Notes under the pieces: model-generated | Database searches by the model: none | Told to the model about the DNA's origin: nothing | The model's input: the letters and a program-made list of their open reading frames with translations, nothing else | Translations under genes and position numbers: made by a program | Shown: positions 8,743-19,696 of the stretch, in pieces | How the letters are laid out: each line of letters begins with the position of its first letter | Position numbering within the stretch: the first letter of the stretch is position 1 | Assembly (NCBI RefSeq): GCF_024227435.1 | Contig: NZ_CP100445.1 | Span: 3,655,369-3,719,368 of the forward strand | Length of the DNA: 64,000 nucleotides | Direction: 5' to 3' | From: Natrinema caseinilyticum | Lineage (GTDB): Archaea; Halobacteriota; Halobacteria; Halobacteriales; Natrialbaceae

Positions 8743-9888
8743 ATGGAATTCGGGCTCACCGAAGAACAGCAACAGATCCGCGAAGAAGTCCGCCGATTCG
8801 CCGAGAACGAAATCGACCCCAACGCCGAAAAATACGATACGGAAGAGACGTTCCCTCACGAGATCGTCGACAAAGCCGCAGAGATGGGTCTCGTCGGTTC
8901 CACGATCCCCATCGAATACGGCGGTGCCGGGTACTCGACCCTCGAGTCCGTGATCATCGCCGAGGAACTGTTCTCGCACGATCCGGGTATCGCGCTCTCG
9001 ATTATGGCCTGTTCGTTCGGGACGGAGGCCATCCGCGAGTTCGGGACCGAAGAGCAGAAAGAACGATTCCTCGAGCCGGTCGCGGCCGGCGAGAAGATCT
9101 CCGGCGCGGCGATTTCCGAACCCGACACCGGCTCCGACGTGTCGTCGGTCTCGACGCGCGCGGAAAAGGACGGCGACGAGTGGGTGATCAACGGAAACAA
9201 GATGTGGATCACCAACGGGACCGTCGGCGACTTCTTCGTCGCGCTCTGTAAGACCGACCCCGACGCCGAGGGTCGATACGACGGCTTCAGTCAGATCGTC
9301 ATCGAATCCGACCGCGACGGCTTCAGTTCGGAGAAGATCACCGGCAAACTCGGCATCCGTGCCTCCGACACCGCTGAACTCATCCTCGACGACGTCCGCG
9401 TTCCCGAGGAGAACCTCATCGGCGAACAGGACGCCGCGTTCCTCCAGCAGATGCACTTCTTCGACGCCACCCGCACCGGCGTCGCCGCACAGGGCCTCGG
9501 CATCGCGAAGGGCGCACTCGGAGCCGCCCTCGAGTACGCCGAGGACCGCGAACAGTTCGGCAAGTCCATCTCGGAGTTCCAGGCCATCCAGCACAAACTC
9601 GCCGACATGGCCACGAAGACGGAGGCCGCACGCAATCTGACTTACAAGGCGGCCTGGAACGTCGATCAGGGCAACGACATCACGAAACTCGCCTCGATGG
9701 CCAAGGAGTACGCCTCCCGCGTCGCCGTCGACGTCTCCAACGAGGCCGTCCAGATCCACGGTGGCGCCGGCTACGTCAACGACTTCCCCGTCGAGCGGTT
9801 CTACCGCGACTCGAAGATCACCCAGATCTACGAGGGGACGACCGAGATCCAGAAGAACGTCATCTCGCGCGAACTGCTGAACGAATAG
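8743..9888 (+). CDS. Acyl-CoA dehydrogenase
   Basis: The protein has 381 residues and full-length acyl-CoA dehydrogenase architecture: N-terminal helical domain opening MEFGLTEEQQQIREE, middle beta domain with ISEPDTGSDVSS and WVINGNKMWITNG, and a C-terminal helical domain with FGKSISEFQAIQHKLADM, IHGGAGYVNDFPVERFYRD and YEGTTEIQKNVI. The Glu in YEGTTEIQ is the expected catalytic base. It resembles the short/branched-chain members more than the very-long-chain class. Electrons would pass to ETF. It is divergently transcribed from the hydratase/dehydrogenase fusion, which acts next in the pathway. Confidence 0.93.
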   Translation: MEFGLTEEQQQIREEVRRFAENEIDPNAEKYDTEETFPHEIVDKAAEMGLVGSTIPIEYGGAGYSTLESVIIAEELFSHDPGIALSIMACSFGTEAIREFGTEEQKERFLEPVAAGEKISGAAISEPDTGSDVSSVSTRAEKDGDEWVINGNKMWITNGTVGDFFVALCKTDPDAEGRYDGFSQIVIESDRDGFSSEKITGKLGIRASDTAELILDDVRVPEENLIGEQDAAFLQQMHFFDATRTGVAAQGLGIAKGALGAALEYAEDREQFGKSISEFQAIQHKLADMATKTEAARNLTYKAAWNVDQGNDITKLASMAKEYASRVAVDVSNEAVQIHGGAGYVNDFPVERFYRDSKITQIYEGTTEIQKNVISRELLNE

Positions 9889-10247
9889 AACCGAAATCTC
9901 ACTTTTCGATCGCGGCGAAGCCGCACCCTGGCAGTATCTCCAGAAGAACGCGAAGCGCCGCTACCAACGGTTCTTTCGGAATCCCCCAGTCCGGAAGGGC
10001 CCCTGGCGACTCCCGGGCCTCGACCACGTCGGTCACGAGCGGCCACCTCCGTCCGTTCCGATCGCAACGCGGACCGTCACGGCGGTCGACGGCCCGGTCG
10101 GTCATCTGACGGGGTGGAACACACGGTTTCGCCGTCTGCTCGTAGACGCGACGTCTCTTTACGCACGGTTCGCGAAACTATCGCTCCCGTATCAATCACG
10201 GTTCCCGGATGGAGTCCGCACCTCCCTTCAATTGCGGTGTGGAGGTG
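9889..10247. other. Gene-poor gap
   Basis: About 360 bases without a gene I can support. A 68-codon minus-strand frame (9899-10105) is open, but it has no recognisable motif or clear promoter, so I do not call it. Confidence 0.4.
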
Positions 10248-10850
10248 TTAGAAGCCGTTCTTACGGCCGTTGCCCTTGCCGTTCTTACGGCCGTTGCCCT
10301 TGCCGTTCTTACGGCCGTTGCCCTTGCCGTCCCCGCGACCGTTGCTCTTGCCGTTCTTACGGCCGTTGCTCTTGCCGTCCCCGCGACCGTTGCTCTTGCC
10401 GTTCCTGTCACCGTCGCCCGGTCCGCCCCGCGTCGCCGGCTTGAACGATACCTTGTAGTACGGTGCCGGGTTGCCCTCGAGATCCTTGCACTCGAGTGGC
10501 TTGGCAGCGGTGAACTCGTGCCACTCGTCCTCGGCGTCCAGCTCGAGTCGCCGGTTCGGATTGACGAGCACTCGGACCTCACGACCGTCGCTCTCGTACC
10601 GGAGGACGTAGCACTGCCATTCCTTCGGACGGCCGCGACATCCTCTGGTAACGACGGACGTTTCTCTGACGATTCGGAACCGTTCGTCGTGACGGAGGTA
10701 GTACTGTCGGAGGATCCCGCTCCCGCCCTGTGTCGCCTGTGCGCCGTTCGCGTCAGTTATCCGCGCAGACGCGATCCCGGAAGCCGGGATGAGGGCACTA
10801 CTCGCCGCGAGTTTCAGCAGGTACGATCGCCGGGTGTTTCTCTCGGCCAT
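10248..10850 (-). CDS. Exported protein with a basic Gly/Asn/Lys/Arg repeat tail
   Basis: I do not recognise the family. Visible in the 200 residues: an N-terminal export signal with a twin-arginine-like run TRRSYLLKLAASSAL and a small-residue stretch ending SGIASA (about 1-29), pointing to Tat export; a middle domain (about 45-140) with three cysteines and mixed beta-type sequence; and a C-terminal tail (about 150-199) of near-perfect repeats of NGKSNGRGDGK and NGRKNGKG type. The tail is strongly basic, against the acidic norm of this proteome, which suggests binding to an anionic partner such as DNA, polysaccharide or the S-layer. That is inference. Confidence 0.65.
   Translation of the reverse strand: MAERNTRRSYLLKLAASSALIPASGIASARITDANGAQATQGGSGILRQYYLRHDERFRIVRETSVVTRGCRGRPKEWQCYVLRYESDGREVRVLVNPNRRLELDAEDEWHEFTAAKPLECKDLEGNPAPYYKVSFKPATRGGPGDGDRNGKSNGRGDGKSNGRKNGKSNGRGDGKGNGRKNGKGNGRKNGKGNGRKNGF
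10254..10397. repeat. 24-bp tandem repeat coding the basic tail
   Basis: Six 24-bp units run head to tail at 10254, 10278, 10302, 10326, 10350 and 10374. Two unit types occur, one with TTCTTACGG and one with TCCCCGCGA at the same place; the first three are nearly identical and the last three alternate. They encode eight-residue Asn/Gly/Lys/Arg units on the minus strand, and the repeat length keeps the frame, so unit number can vary without breaking the protein. Confidence 0.9.
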
Positions 10851-10870
10851 CGGTGGCCATTCGATTATTC

Positions 10871-10886
10871 AAATACCTTATTATAG
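10871..10886 (-). promoter_or_regulatory. TATA region of the exported repeat protein
   Basis: Minus-strand CTATAATAAGGTATTT covers positions -21 to -36 relative to the ATG at 10850, fitting a leaderless archaeal promoter. Just beyond it (10922-10942) GATCGTG is repeated three times. Confidence 0.45.
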
Positions 10887-11052
10887 CACTATTAACACAA
10901 AAGAGATCGAGATATTCGACCGATCGTGGATCGTGGATCGTGGATTCCGCGTTCGTTGCTCGAGTCGTGTCCACGACCGCTGGCTGCGACTCGAGCGAGG
11001 GGACGGTCCGTCGGCGGGAGGTCTTTGTCCCGTCGCTTCCTAGTCTACCCCG

Positions 11053-11799
11053 ATGAGAGAGTTCGTCTTCGCTCTCGAGTACGATCCCGGGACGAACCCG
11101 GTCGCGGACGTCCTCGAGGCCAATCCGCGGACGACGGTTCGGTCGTTGTCGTGTCACGTCACGCCCGAGAGCCTCTGGCGAGTCGACCGCGCGACAGGGC
11201 CCGAGACGGGAATCGAGGCCCTCGAGGCGGCATACCGCGAACCGTCGTACTGTGCTGACTGTCTGGTTCGGGACGATTGCGGCGCAGACTGCGAGACGCA
11301 GGTCCTCGATCGCTCGCGGGACGAACTCGTCGTCTACACGTACTGGGATCGGACCGACGTCTGTACGTCGGTTCCCCACCTCGCGCTCGAGTATCTCGGT
11401 GAGGGACTCCTGTTCGAGACGTATCGGGAGGGGCGACGCTACCGTTGGCGGATCGTCCTCGGGAGCGACGCGCCGATCGGCGACTTCTTCGACGCGCTCG
11501 GCGACGAAGTCGGCGAATGCGCCGGAATGGAAATGATCCGCCTGACCGAACTCGATCCGAATCGCGAACGGCTCGGGTCGGTGGATTCGTTGCCCGTCGA
11601 GCAGCGGACCACGTTACAGGCCGCGGTCGAACGCGGGTATTACGAGACCCCGCGTCGAATCGACCTCTCCGAACTCGCCGACGAACTGGAGGTGCCGCGA
11701 TCGACCCTCTCCTATCGGCTCCGGCGGGCCGAAGCGAGCCTCGCAACCGCGTTCGTCGCCGACGACGATTCGCTCGAGGCGATCACGACCGGGGAGTGA
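11053..11799 (+). CDS. Bat-type HTH regulator with a Cys cluster
   Basis: The 248-residue protein ends in a Bat/HTH_10-type helix-turn-helix (about 185-240: ALQAAVERGYYETPRRIDLSELADEL followed by STLSYRLRRAEASL). The N-terminal part carries four closely spaced cysteines, Cys67, Cys70, Cys76 and Cys80 (CADCLVRDDCGADC), a plausible metal site and unusual for plain Bat-type proteins. The Zn/Cd-class P-type ATPase gene starts 71 bases downstream on the same strand. I infer a metal-responsive regulator of that ATPase. A Shine-Dalgarno or clear TATA element is not obvious. A redox-sensing role for the cysteines is the main alternative. Confidence 0.78.
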   Translation: MREFVFALEYDPGTNPVADVLEANPRTTVRSLSCHVTPESLWRVDRATGPETGIEALEAAYREPSYCADCLVRDDCGADCETQVLDRSRDELVVYTYWDRTDVCTSVPHLALEYLGEGLLFETYREGRRYRWRIVLGSDAPIGDFFDALGDEVGECAGMEMIRLTELDPNRERLGSVDSLPVEQRTTLQAAVERGYYETPRRIDLSELADELEVPRSTLSYRLRRAEASLATAFVADDDSLEAITTGE

Positions 11800-11870
11800 G
11801 CGTCGTGACCGGACACCAGTTGGCGCACGCCGAATAACCCGTATGGGTCACGAGTGATTACGGTCGGGTA

Positions 11871-14507
11871 ATGAGTGATGCTTCGCCGCCGACGCCATCG
11901 GACGCCGACGAGGGCGCGGACTCGAGTCGGACCCTCGAACTCCGGATTCCGGACATGGACTGTTCGTCCTGTGCCGGGAAAGTGACGACCAGCGTCGACC
12001 GACTCGAGGGGGTCGACGACCTGGACGCGCGAGTGACCAGCGGCCGACTCGTCGTCGAATACGACCCGGCGCAAACGAGTGTGGACGCGATCCGCAAGCG
12101 CGTCCGCGCGGCGGGCTACGAGATCGAGGACGAGTACCGGTCCGGGAACGGAGACGGAGACAGGGACGGGGAGACCGAACTGACGGTATCGGTCCCCGAT
12201 ATGGACTGTGCCTCGTGTGCGACGAAAGTCGAAACCGCACTCGAGGGGGCTGAGGGCGTCGGCACGATCGAGACGCGACCGACGTCGGGCCGCGTGACAG
12301 TGACGGTCGAGGGCGGAACGGGCCCGGAAACGGTTACCGACGCGATCGGAGCGGCGGGGTACGACGCGGTCCCCCTCGGCGCCGAACGCGATCCGTTGGG
12401 TGGCGAGGACCCAGTCTGGAAGAGCCGACGAGCCGGTATCACCGGAATCGGTGCGGTTCTCGTCGCCGTCGGGATGGCCCTCGAGTTCGTCTTCACTGGC
12501 GCAAATCCGACGCTGTTCGACGTTGCCGGTCGGAGCGTCGACCTCTCGGCGGCGCTGTTTATCGTCACTGCAGCCGTCGCCGGCGCGCCGATCTTCCGGA
12601 ACGGCTACTACTCCGCGCGGAACCTGAGCCTCGACATCGATTTCCTGATGAGCGTCGGCATCGTCGCCGCGGTTGCCGCCGCGCATTCGTTCGAGGGCGC
12701 GATGCTCGCCGTCCTGTTCAGCATCGCCGAACTGCTCGAGCGGTTCTCGATGGATCGGGCGCGGGATTCGTTGCGGGAACTGATGGACCTCTCGCCTGAG
12801 ACGGCCACGGTGAAGGGCCCGGACGGGGCCGAGGAGACGATTCCGGCGGCCGACGTCGAGATCGGAGACGTCGTCGTCGTTCGTCCGGGCGAGAAGATAC
12901 CCGCCGATGGCGTCGTCCGCCGGGGAGAGAGTGCCGTCGACGAGTCGCCGATTACGGGCGAAAGCGTCCCGGCGGACAAGACGGAGGGCGACGACGTCTT
13001 CGCCGGCACCATCGCCGAATCGGGATACCTCGAGATCGAGGTCGAGCACGCGGCGAGGGACTCGACGATCGCGAAGATCGTTCGATTGGTCGAGGACGCC
13101 GAGCGCGAGCGGACCGAGCGCGAACAGTTCGTCGACCGGTTCGCGGGCGTCTACACGCCGCTCGTCGTCGCGCTCGCGCTCGCGGTCGCCGCCGGGCCGC
13201 CGCTACTGGTCGGTGCGTCCTGGGACGTGTGGTTCCTGCGCGGACTGACGCTGCTGGTCATCGCCTGTCCCTGCGCGTTCGTCATCTCGACGCCGGTCAG
13301 CGTCGTCTCGGGGATCACGAGCGCGGCGCGCAACGGCGTCTTGATCAAAAGCGGGCGCTCTCTCGAGGCCGTCGCCGAGAGCGAGGTCCTGGCGATCGAC
13401 AAGACCGGTACCATCACGACCGGTGACCTGTCGGTGACCGACGTCGTCCCGCTCGACGGTGCCGACGAGGCCGACGTGCTCGCGCGGGCGGCCGCGGTCG
13501 AACGCCGAAGCGAACACCCGCTGGGACGAGCGATCGTCGGCCACGCCGAGGAGCGGGGGCTCGACGCCGACGGAGCCACCGTGTCGGGGTTCGAGGCGCT
13601 GACCGGAAAAGGCGTCCGCGCCGATATCGACGGACGGACTCATTACGTCGGCAAACCGGCGCTCTTCGAGGGGATGGCCGGTCTCGAGCACACCCACGCG
13701 ACGACCGACGGCGGGGCGACGCTCGGGACGGAGACGGCCGAGGCCGCCGAGGGGGACTCACGGCCCGACTGCGAGCGCGGGCACTGTTCCGACGTGGCCG
13801 GGGAAATCGTCCCGCGACTCGAGTCCGAGGGCAAGACCGTCGTGGTCGTCGGCACCGAGGACGGACCGGTGGGTGTCGTCGCCGTCGCGGATCGAGTTCG
13901 CCCCGACGCAGCGTGGGCCATTTCGCGACTGCGAGAACGGGGCGTTCGCGTCGTGATGCTCACCGGCGACAACGAGGGCACTGCGAGCGCGATCGCGGAC
14001 CAGGTCGGGATCGACGAGTACCACGCCGGATTGCTCCCCGACGAGAAACTCGAGTGGATCCGGCAACTCGGTAGCGAGCGGTCCGAGGGTGGCGGAGCGG
14101 ACACCGAAGCCGAGAGCGGCGACCGGGTCGCCATGGTCGGCGACGGCATCAACGACGCGCCCGCGCTGACGACGGCCGACGTCGGCATCGCCATGGGCGC
14201 GGCCGGGACCGACACGGCGCTCGAGACGGCCGACGTCGCGCTGATGGGTGACGATCTCACCCGGTTGCCGTACCTCTTCCGACTCTCGCGGACGGCAAAC
14301 GGCGTCATCCGGCAGAACATCTGGGCGAGCCTGGCCGTGAAGGCGATTCTCGCCGTGGGCGCCCCGATCGGACTCGTGACGGTGATTCACGCGGTCGTCA
14401 TCGGCGACATGGGAATGAGCATCGGTGTGACCGGAAACGCGATGCGGCTCGCGGACGTCGAACCCGAAACGCCGACGCCAGCCGAGGGCGCCCCGACCGA
14501 ACGGTAA
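11871..14507 (+). CDS. Heavy-metal P1B-type ATPase, Zn/Cd class
   Basis: This 878-residue membrane pump uses ATP to export heavy-metal ions. Two N-terminal HMA domains carry CxxC sites at Cys31/Cys34 and Cys113/Cys116. Eight membrane helices are expected; the metal site Cys-Pro-Cys is at 466-468 and the phosphorylated Asp at 510 in DKTGT. CPCAFVISTPVSVVSG after the CPC and an Asp in the last helix (VIGDMGMSIGVTGNAMRL) resemble ZntA-like Zn/Cd/Pb pumps rather than copper pumps, where CPCALGLATP is usual. The nucleotide-binding domain contains a His/Cys-containing insert (about 605-643, with EHTHAT and CERGHC). It probably shares control with the preceding regulator. The stop codon touches a decayed flavoprotein fragment. 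Confidence 0.92.
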   Translation: MSDASPPTPSDADEGADSSRTLELRIPDMDCSSCAGKVTTSVDRLEGVDDLDARVTSGRLVVEYDPAQTSVDAIRKRVRAAGYEIEDEYRSGNGDGDRDGETELTVSVPDMDCASCATKVETALEGAEGVGTIETRPTSGRVTVTVEGGTGPETVTDAIGAAGYDAVPLGAERDPLGGEDPVWKSRRAGITGIGAVLVAVGMALEFVFTGANPTLFDVAGRSVDLSAALFIVTAAVAGAPIFRNGYYSARNLSLDIDFLMSVGIVAAVAAAHSFEGAMLAVLFSIAELLERFSMDRARDSLRELMDLSPETATVKGPDGAEETIPAADVEIGDVVVVRPGEKIPADGVVRRGESAVDESPITGESVPADKTEGDDVFAGTIAESGYLEIEVEHAARDSTIAKIVRLVEDAERERTEREQFVDRFAGVYTPLVVALALAVAAGPPLLVGASWDVWFLRGLTLLVIACPCAFVISTPVSVVSGITSAARNGVLIKSGRSLEAVAESEVLAIDKTGTITTGDLSVTDVVPLDGADEADVLARAAAVERRSEHPLGRAIVGHAEERGLDADGATVSGFEALTGKGVRADIDGRTHYVGKPALFEGMAGLEHTHATTDGGATLGTETAEAAEGDSRPDCERGHCSDVAGEIVPRLESEGKTVVVVGTEDGPVGVVAVADRVRPDAAWAISRLRERGVRVVMLTGDNEGTASAIADQVGIDEYHAGLLPDEKLEWIRQLGSERSEGGGADTEAESGDRVAMVGDGINDAPALTTADVGIAMGAAGTDTALETADVALMGDDLTRLPYLFRLSRTANGVIRQNIWASLAVKAILAVGAPIGLVTVIHAVVIGDMGMSIGVTGNAMRLADVEPETPTPAEGAPTER

Positions 14508-15122
14508 TCGGCGTCCGGTACGGAGCGAATCGGTTCGGGGAGAACTCGGTGACCGAAACCGTCGCGATCGGACAGCGAGTCGGCGATCACGTCGCGAGCG
14601 CCGTCACCGACGCCGACGTCGAGCCCGACGTATCCGACGGCCAGCGGGCGCCGAACGGGAGTTCCGGGCACTGCGCGCGCTCGCCGCCTCGGACGGCTCC
14701 GTCAGTCCGACGCGGCTCCTCTCTGACCTCGGTGAACTGCTCTGGGACCACGCCGACATCCTCCGCGACGAAGCGGGACTCCGGGCCGGGCTCACGGAAC
14801 TCGAGTCGCTCCGGACTCGTACCACCGACCTTCGCGTCGACGGCGGGCTCACCTCGAAGTCGTTCGAGCACGTCGTGGACCTCTCGATGGCGCTCGTCGT
14901 CGCCGAAGCGATGCTCCGGGCGGCGATCGAACGAACGGAGTCCCGCGGGGCCCACTACCGGACGGACGTCCCCGAGACGGAGTCCGACTGGCGGGTGAAT
15001 CTCGTCCTCGCAGCCGATACTGAGGCGTTTCGATCGGCCGCCGCGACGTGGTCGATCCCAGTCCGCCCGTTCGGGATGCGCTCGACGAGGGGTACGAACT
15101 CGACTATCACCACCTCGAGTAA
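14504..15122 (+). pseudogene. Truncated, frameshifted flavoprotein gene (NadB/SdhA/FrdA superfamily)
   Basis: Reading across frames recovers the C-terminal part of an L-aspartate oxidase/succinate dehydrogenase/fumarate reductase-type flavoprotein. The first frame (from 14504) gives YGANRFGENSVTETVAIGQ, the FAD-binding end motif; the second (about 14650 to 15045) gives LLWDHADILRDEAGLR and AAIERTESRGAHYRTD, both typical of the C-terminal helical domain; the third gives VDPSPPVRDALDEGYELDYH and a TAA at 15120-15122. Two same-direction frameshifts (each equal to loss of one base) and loss of the N-terminal 300 or more residues make it non-functional. The fragment begins exactly at the P-type ATPase stop. 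It is more divergent from the local sdhA than a recent copy would be. Confidence 0.8.
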
Positions 15123-15201
15123 GCGTCGTCACGTCGACGCTCGAGCGGTAACCGAGACACATATGCCGGTTCGATACCGTATTCCCGTATCCGTCTCAGA
15201 C

Positions 15202-15792
15202 ATGAGAGAAGAGGCACACACCGTCCTCCGGCGGGACCCCGTGATGGCGGATCTCATCGAGCGACACGATCCCTACGACGAACCGGACTGGGACGAGTAC
15301 GAGCGGCTCTGTATCTCCATCATCAACCAGCAACTCTCGACGGCGAGCGCGGCGGCCGTCCGGGAGCGCGTGTTCGACCTCCTCGAGGGGGACGTGACGC
15401 CGGCCGCGGTGCTTGCAGCGGACGAAGCGGCGCTCCGGGACGCGGGGCTCTCTCGGAGCAAGGTCGAGTACGTACGAAACGCGGCCCACGCCTTTCGGGA
15501 GAACGATTACACGCGAACGGGGCTCGCCTCTCACTCCGACGACGAGGTCGTCGACCTCCTCACCGAGATCAAAGGAATCGGCGCGTGGACCGCGCGCATG
15601 TATCTGTTGTTCGTCCTCGAGCGCCCCGACGTGTTGCCCCTCGGTGATCTCGCCGTTCGTCGCGGTATCGAACAACTGTACGGAAACGGCGCGGAACTGA
15701 GCCGCGACGAGATGCGCGAGATCGCCGACCCGTGGCGACCGTACCGGAGCGTCGCGACCCGATACATCTGGGCCGAGTACGAATCCGATTGA
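15202..15792 (+). CDS. alkA: AlkA-type DNA-3-methyladenine glycosylase (HhH-GPD)
   Basis: The protein removes alkylated bases from DNA in base-excision repair. It has 196 residues and the HhH-GPD core: a helical domain beginning LCISIINQQLSTASAAAV, the helix-hairpin-helix LLTEIKGIGAWTARMY (about 119-134), and the catalytic Asp149 in LPLGDLAVRRG. No iron-sulphur cysteines follow, which separates it from EndoIII/MutY. The frame is open far upstream because it runs through the decayed flavoprotein; the ATG at 15202 (MREEAHTVLRRDP) is the family-like start. It converges on katG with a 40-base gap. Confidence 0.88.
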   Translation: MREEAHTVLRRDPVMADLIERHDPYDEPDWDEYERLCISIINQQLSTASAAAVRERVFDLLEGDVTPAAVLAADEAALRDAGLSRSKVEYVRNAAHAFRENDYTRTGLASHSDDEVVDLLTEIKGIGAWTARMYLLFVLERPDVLPLGDLAVRRGIEQLYGNGAELSRDEMREIADPWRPYRSVATRYIWAEYESD

Positions 15793-15832
15793 ACGTGGAC
15801 GGAGCCACCGACCCTGTGGCTCTCGGCTGCGA

Positions 15833-18010
<2,178 letters not shown>

Positions 18011-18130
18011 CTATCCGGTAAGGAAGTCTTCGCTACAGCCCAAGCCTTCTGCTGGATTCGAGAACTAATATCAGTGATGGATGTTGGCTGTGTATTCAGC
18101 ACAACCGCTGTGATCCGCCTCTAATTAGGA

Positions 18131-18149
18131 ATTTCGACAAAATCGAAAT
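18131..18149. repeat. Inverted repeat ATTTCGA-N5-TCGAAAT
   Basis: Perfect 7-bp arms ATTTCGA and TCGAAAT surround the loop CAAAA. A further half-site, ATTTCGAC, follows near 18169. It is too far from katG (over 150 bases upstream of its start) for an ordinary operator, but could be a regulator site or the hairpin of a small transcript. Confidence 0.5.
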
Positions 18150-18330
18150 AGCAATTACATTATTTACAATTTCGACTTACAGTTAATCGATCCTCGATTC
18201 TGGCGCTGCAAAGAATATTTCGGTCTTTCTCACGGAGTGCGAACCGAGTGGAACCGACCGAGCGCCCCGTCCGACGTGGGCTTTTTAACGTCGTGTCGAA
18301 CGGGAGCGGTCGGGCTCGATTCCGGGCCGG

Positions 18331-19674
18331 TCACTCCTCTTCTTCGGGCGTATCGCCCGCGTCGCCGTCGATCCGGCGGCTGACGTCGACTTGATAGTTC
18401 TCGAGGATGTCCCGGCCGAGCAGGACGGGATAGTCCATGTGGCTGCGGTCTTCGACGCTCGCCGTGACGGTGTGCTGGTTGCCGCCGACGCCGACGACGA
18501 CGTCCACGACGGGACGGCTCTTGGCACTCTTGGAACTCCCCGATCGGATCCGCGTGATGGATTTGATCGGGCCGGCACCGATGTCCGCGGCGAGACTGGT
18601 GTCGATGCTCGTCCGAGTCGCACCGGTGTCGGACTTCGCCAGCACGGATTTCGAGCCGCTGGTCCCCGAGAGAACCACTTCCTCCGTGTATCCGATCACG
18701 GCCGGTTCCGAGTTCTGTGACACCGCTTCCGACGGTTGGGCCGTCGGTCGGGAATCGTCGAGGATGCTCGTGAGTTCCGCGACGCGTTCCTCGTCGACCT
18801 CCCCGCCGGCGCGTTCGATCGCCATCTGAGCGATGTACGGTGCCGGACTCACCTGCGTCGCCTGATAGAGCCCTTTGAACCCGGCCGTCGGGTTGACCTC
18901 GAGGACGAACCAGCCCTCGTCACCCTCGACGAGGTCGACGCCGGCGTAATCGAGTCCGACGACGGTTGCCGCGCGGCGGGCCATCTCGCCCGCTTCCTCC
19001 GGGAGGTCGTCGGTCGCGTCCTCCACCGACCCGCCGAGGGCGACGTTGGTCCGCCAGTCGTTCTCGGGTGCGTAGCGGTACATCGCGCCCACGATATCGT
19101 CGCCGACGACGTAGACCCGCAGGTCGCGATTGGGGACGCCTTCCTGATCGACGAGTTCCTGCAAGAAGGCGTACCGGTTGCCGACCTTCGCGTTGATCGG
19201 ATCGTCGGGCCCGACCTTCCACGTGCCCCCTCCGTGCGTCCCGATCGCGGTCTTGTACACCGCCTCCTCTCCGTAGCGCTCCCGTGCGGCGGTCAACTGT
19301 TCGGCGCTGAGCGCCAGCGTAACGTCGGGCGTTCTGATGTCGTCCGACGCGAGCGCCGTGGCGGTCGAGAGCTTGTGCATCGCCGTCATCACCGCGCTTG
19401 GCTCGTTGAGCGTCGGGACCAAACGCGAGAACGCGTTCGCAAGTCCGAGTTCCTCCGCGGGCTGTTCCGTGTTCGATAACAGCATCCGATTCGCGATCAC
19501 GTCGACCGACGGTTCGAGGACCGGGCTTCCGTCCACGACGCTGATGGTCGTGTTCTCGCTTCTGAGCCACTCGGTGTCGTGCCCGAGATCCTCGACGGCG
19601 TTGAGAATCGCTTTCGTTTCCTTGCTCGTATGAAGACTCAATACCCCGACAGTAACGGGATCGGCGACGGCCAT
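18331..19674 (-). CDS. RimK-like ATP-grasp ligase fused to a RimK/LysX-family protease-like domain
   Basis: The 447-residue protein has two parts. Residues about 1-290 are an ATP-grasp ligase of the RimK/LysX type (AVYKTAIGTHGGGTW near the ATP site, and the Mg-binding run GWFVLEVNPTAGFKGLYQ), which would join an amino acid to a carboxylate of a protein or small molecule. Residues about 325-435 match the RimK-associated aspartic-protease-like fold, with LAKSDTGATRTSID as the active-site-like loop and YPVLLGRDIL. The fusion suggests a ligase and a protein-binding or cleaving domain acting together; the substrate is unknown. The ATG at 19674 is preferred because a TATA element precedes it and the upstream extension is arginine-rich. 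Confidence 0.8.
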   Translation of the reverse strand: MAVADPVTVGVLSLHTSKETKAILNAVEDLGHDTEWLRSENTTISVVDGSPVLEPSVDVIANRMLLSNTEQPAEELGLANAFSRLVPTLNEPSAVMTAMHKLSTATALASDDIRTPDVTLALSAEQLTAARERYGEEAVYKTAIGTHGGGTWKVGPDDPINAKVGNRYAFLQELVDQEGVPNRDLRVYVVGDDIVGAMYRYAPENDWRTNVALGGSVEDATDDLPEEAGEMARRAATVVGLDYAGVDLVEGDEGWFVLEVNPTAGFKGLYQATQVSPAPYIAQMAIERAGGEVDEERVAELTSILDDSRPTAQPSEAVSQNSEPAVIGYTEEVVLSGTSGSKSVLAKSDTGATRTSIDTSLAADIGAGPIKSITRIRSGSSKSAKSRPVVDVVVGVGGNQHTVTASVEDRSHMDYPVLLGRDILENYQVDVSRRIDGDAGDTPEEEE

Positions 19675-19696
19675 ACGAGACAAACGCCGACCCCTC

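Noticed and set aside
6558-9251. An 897-codon plus-strand open frame
   Set aside because: It is antisense to the hydroxyacyl-CoA dehydrogenase/hydratase fusion, which has clear motifs; long antisense frames are common at this G+C content.
9899-10105. Small minus-strand open frame of 68 codons
   Set aside because: No motif, no clear promoter, and composition like the surrounding non-coding DNA.
10922-10942. Triple GATCGTG repeat before the Bat-type regulator
   Set aside because: Only three units, no symmetry and no known motif; too short to call functional.
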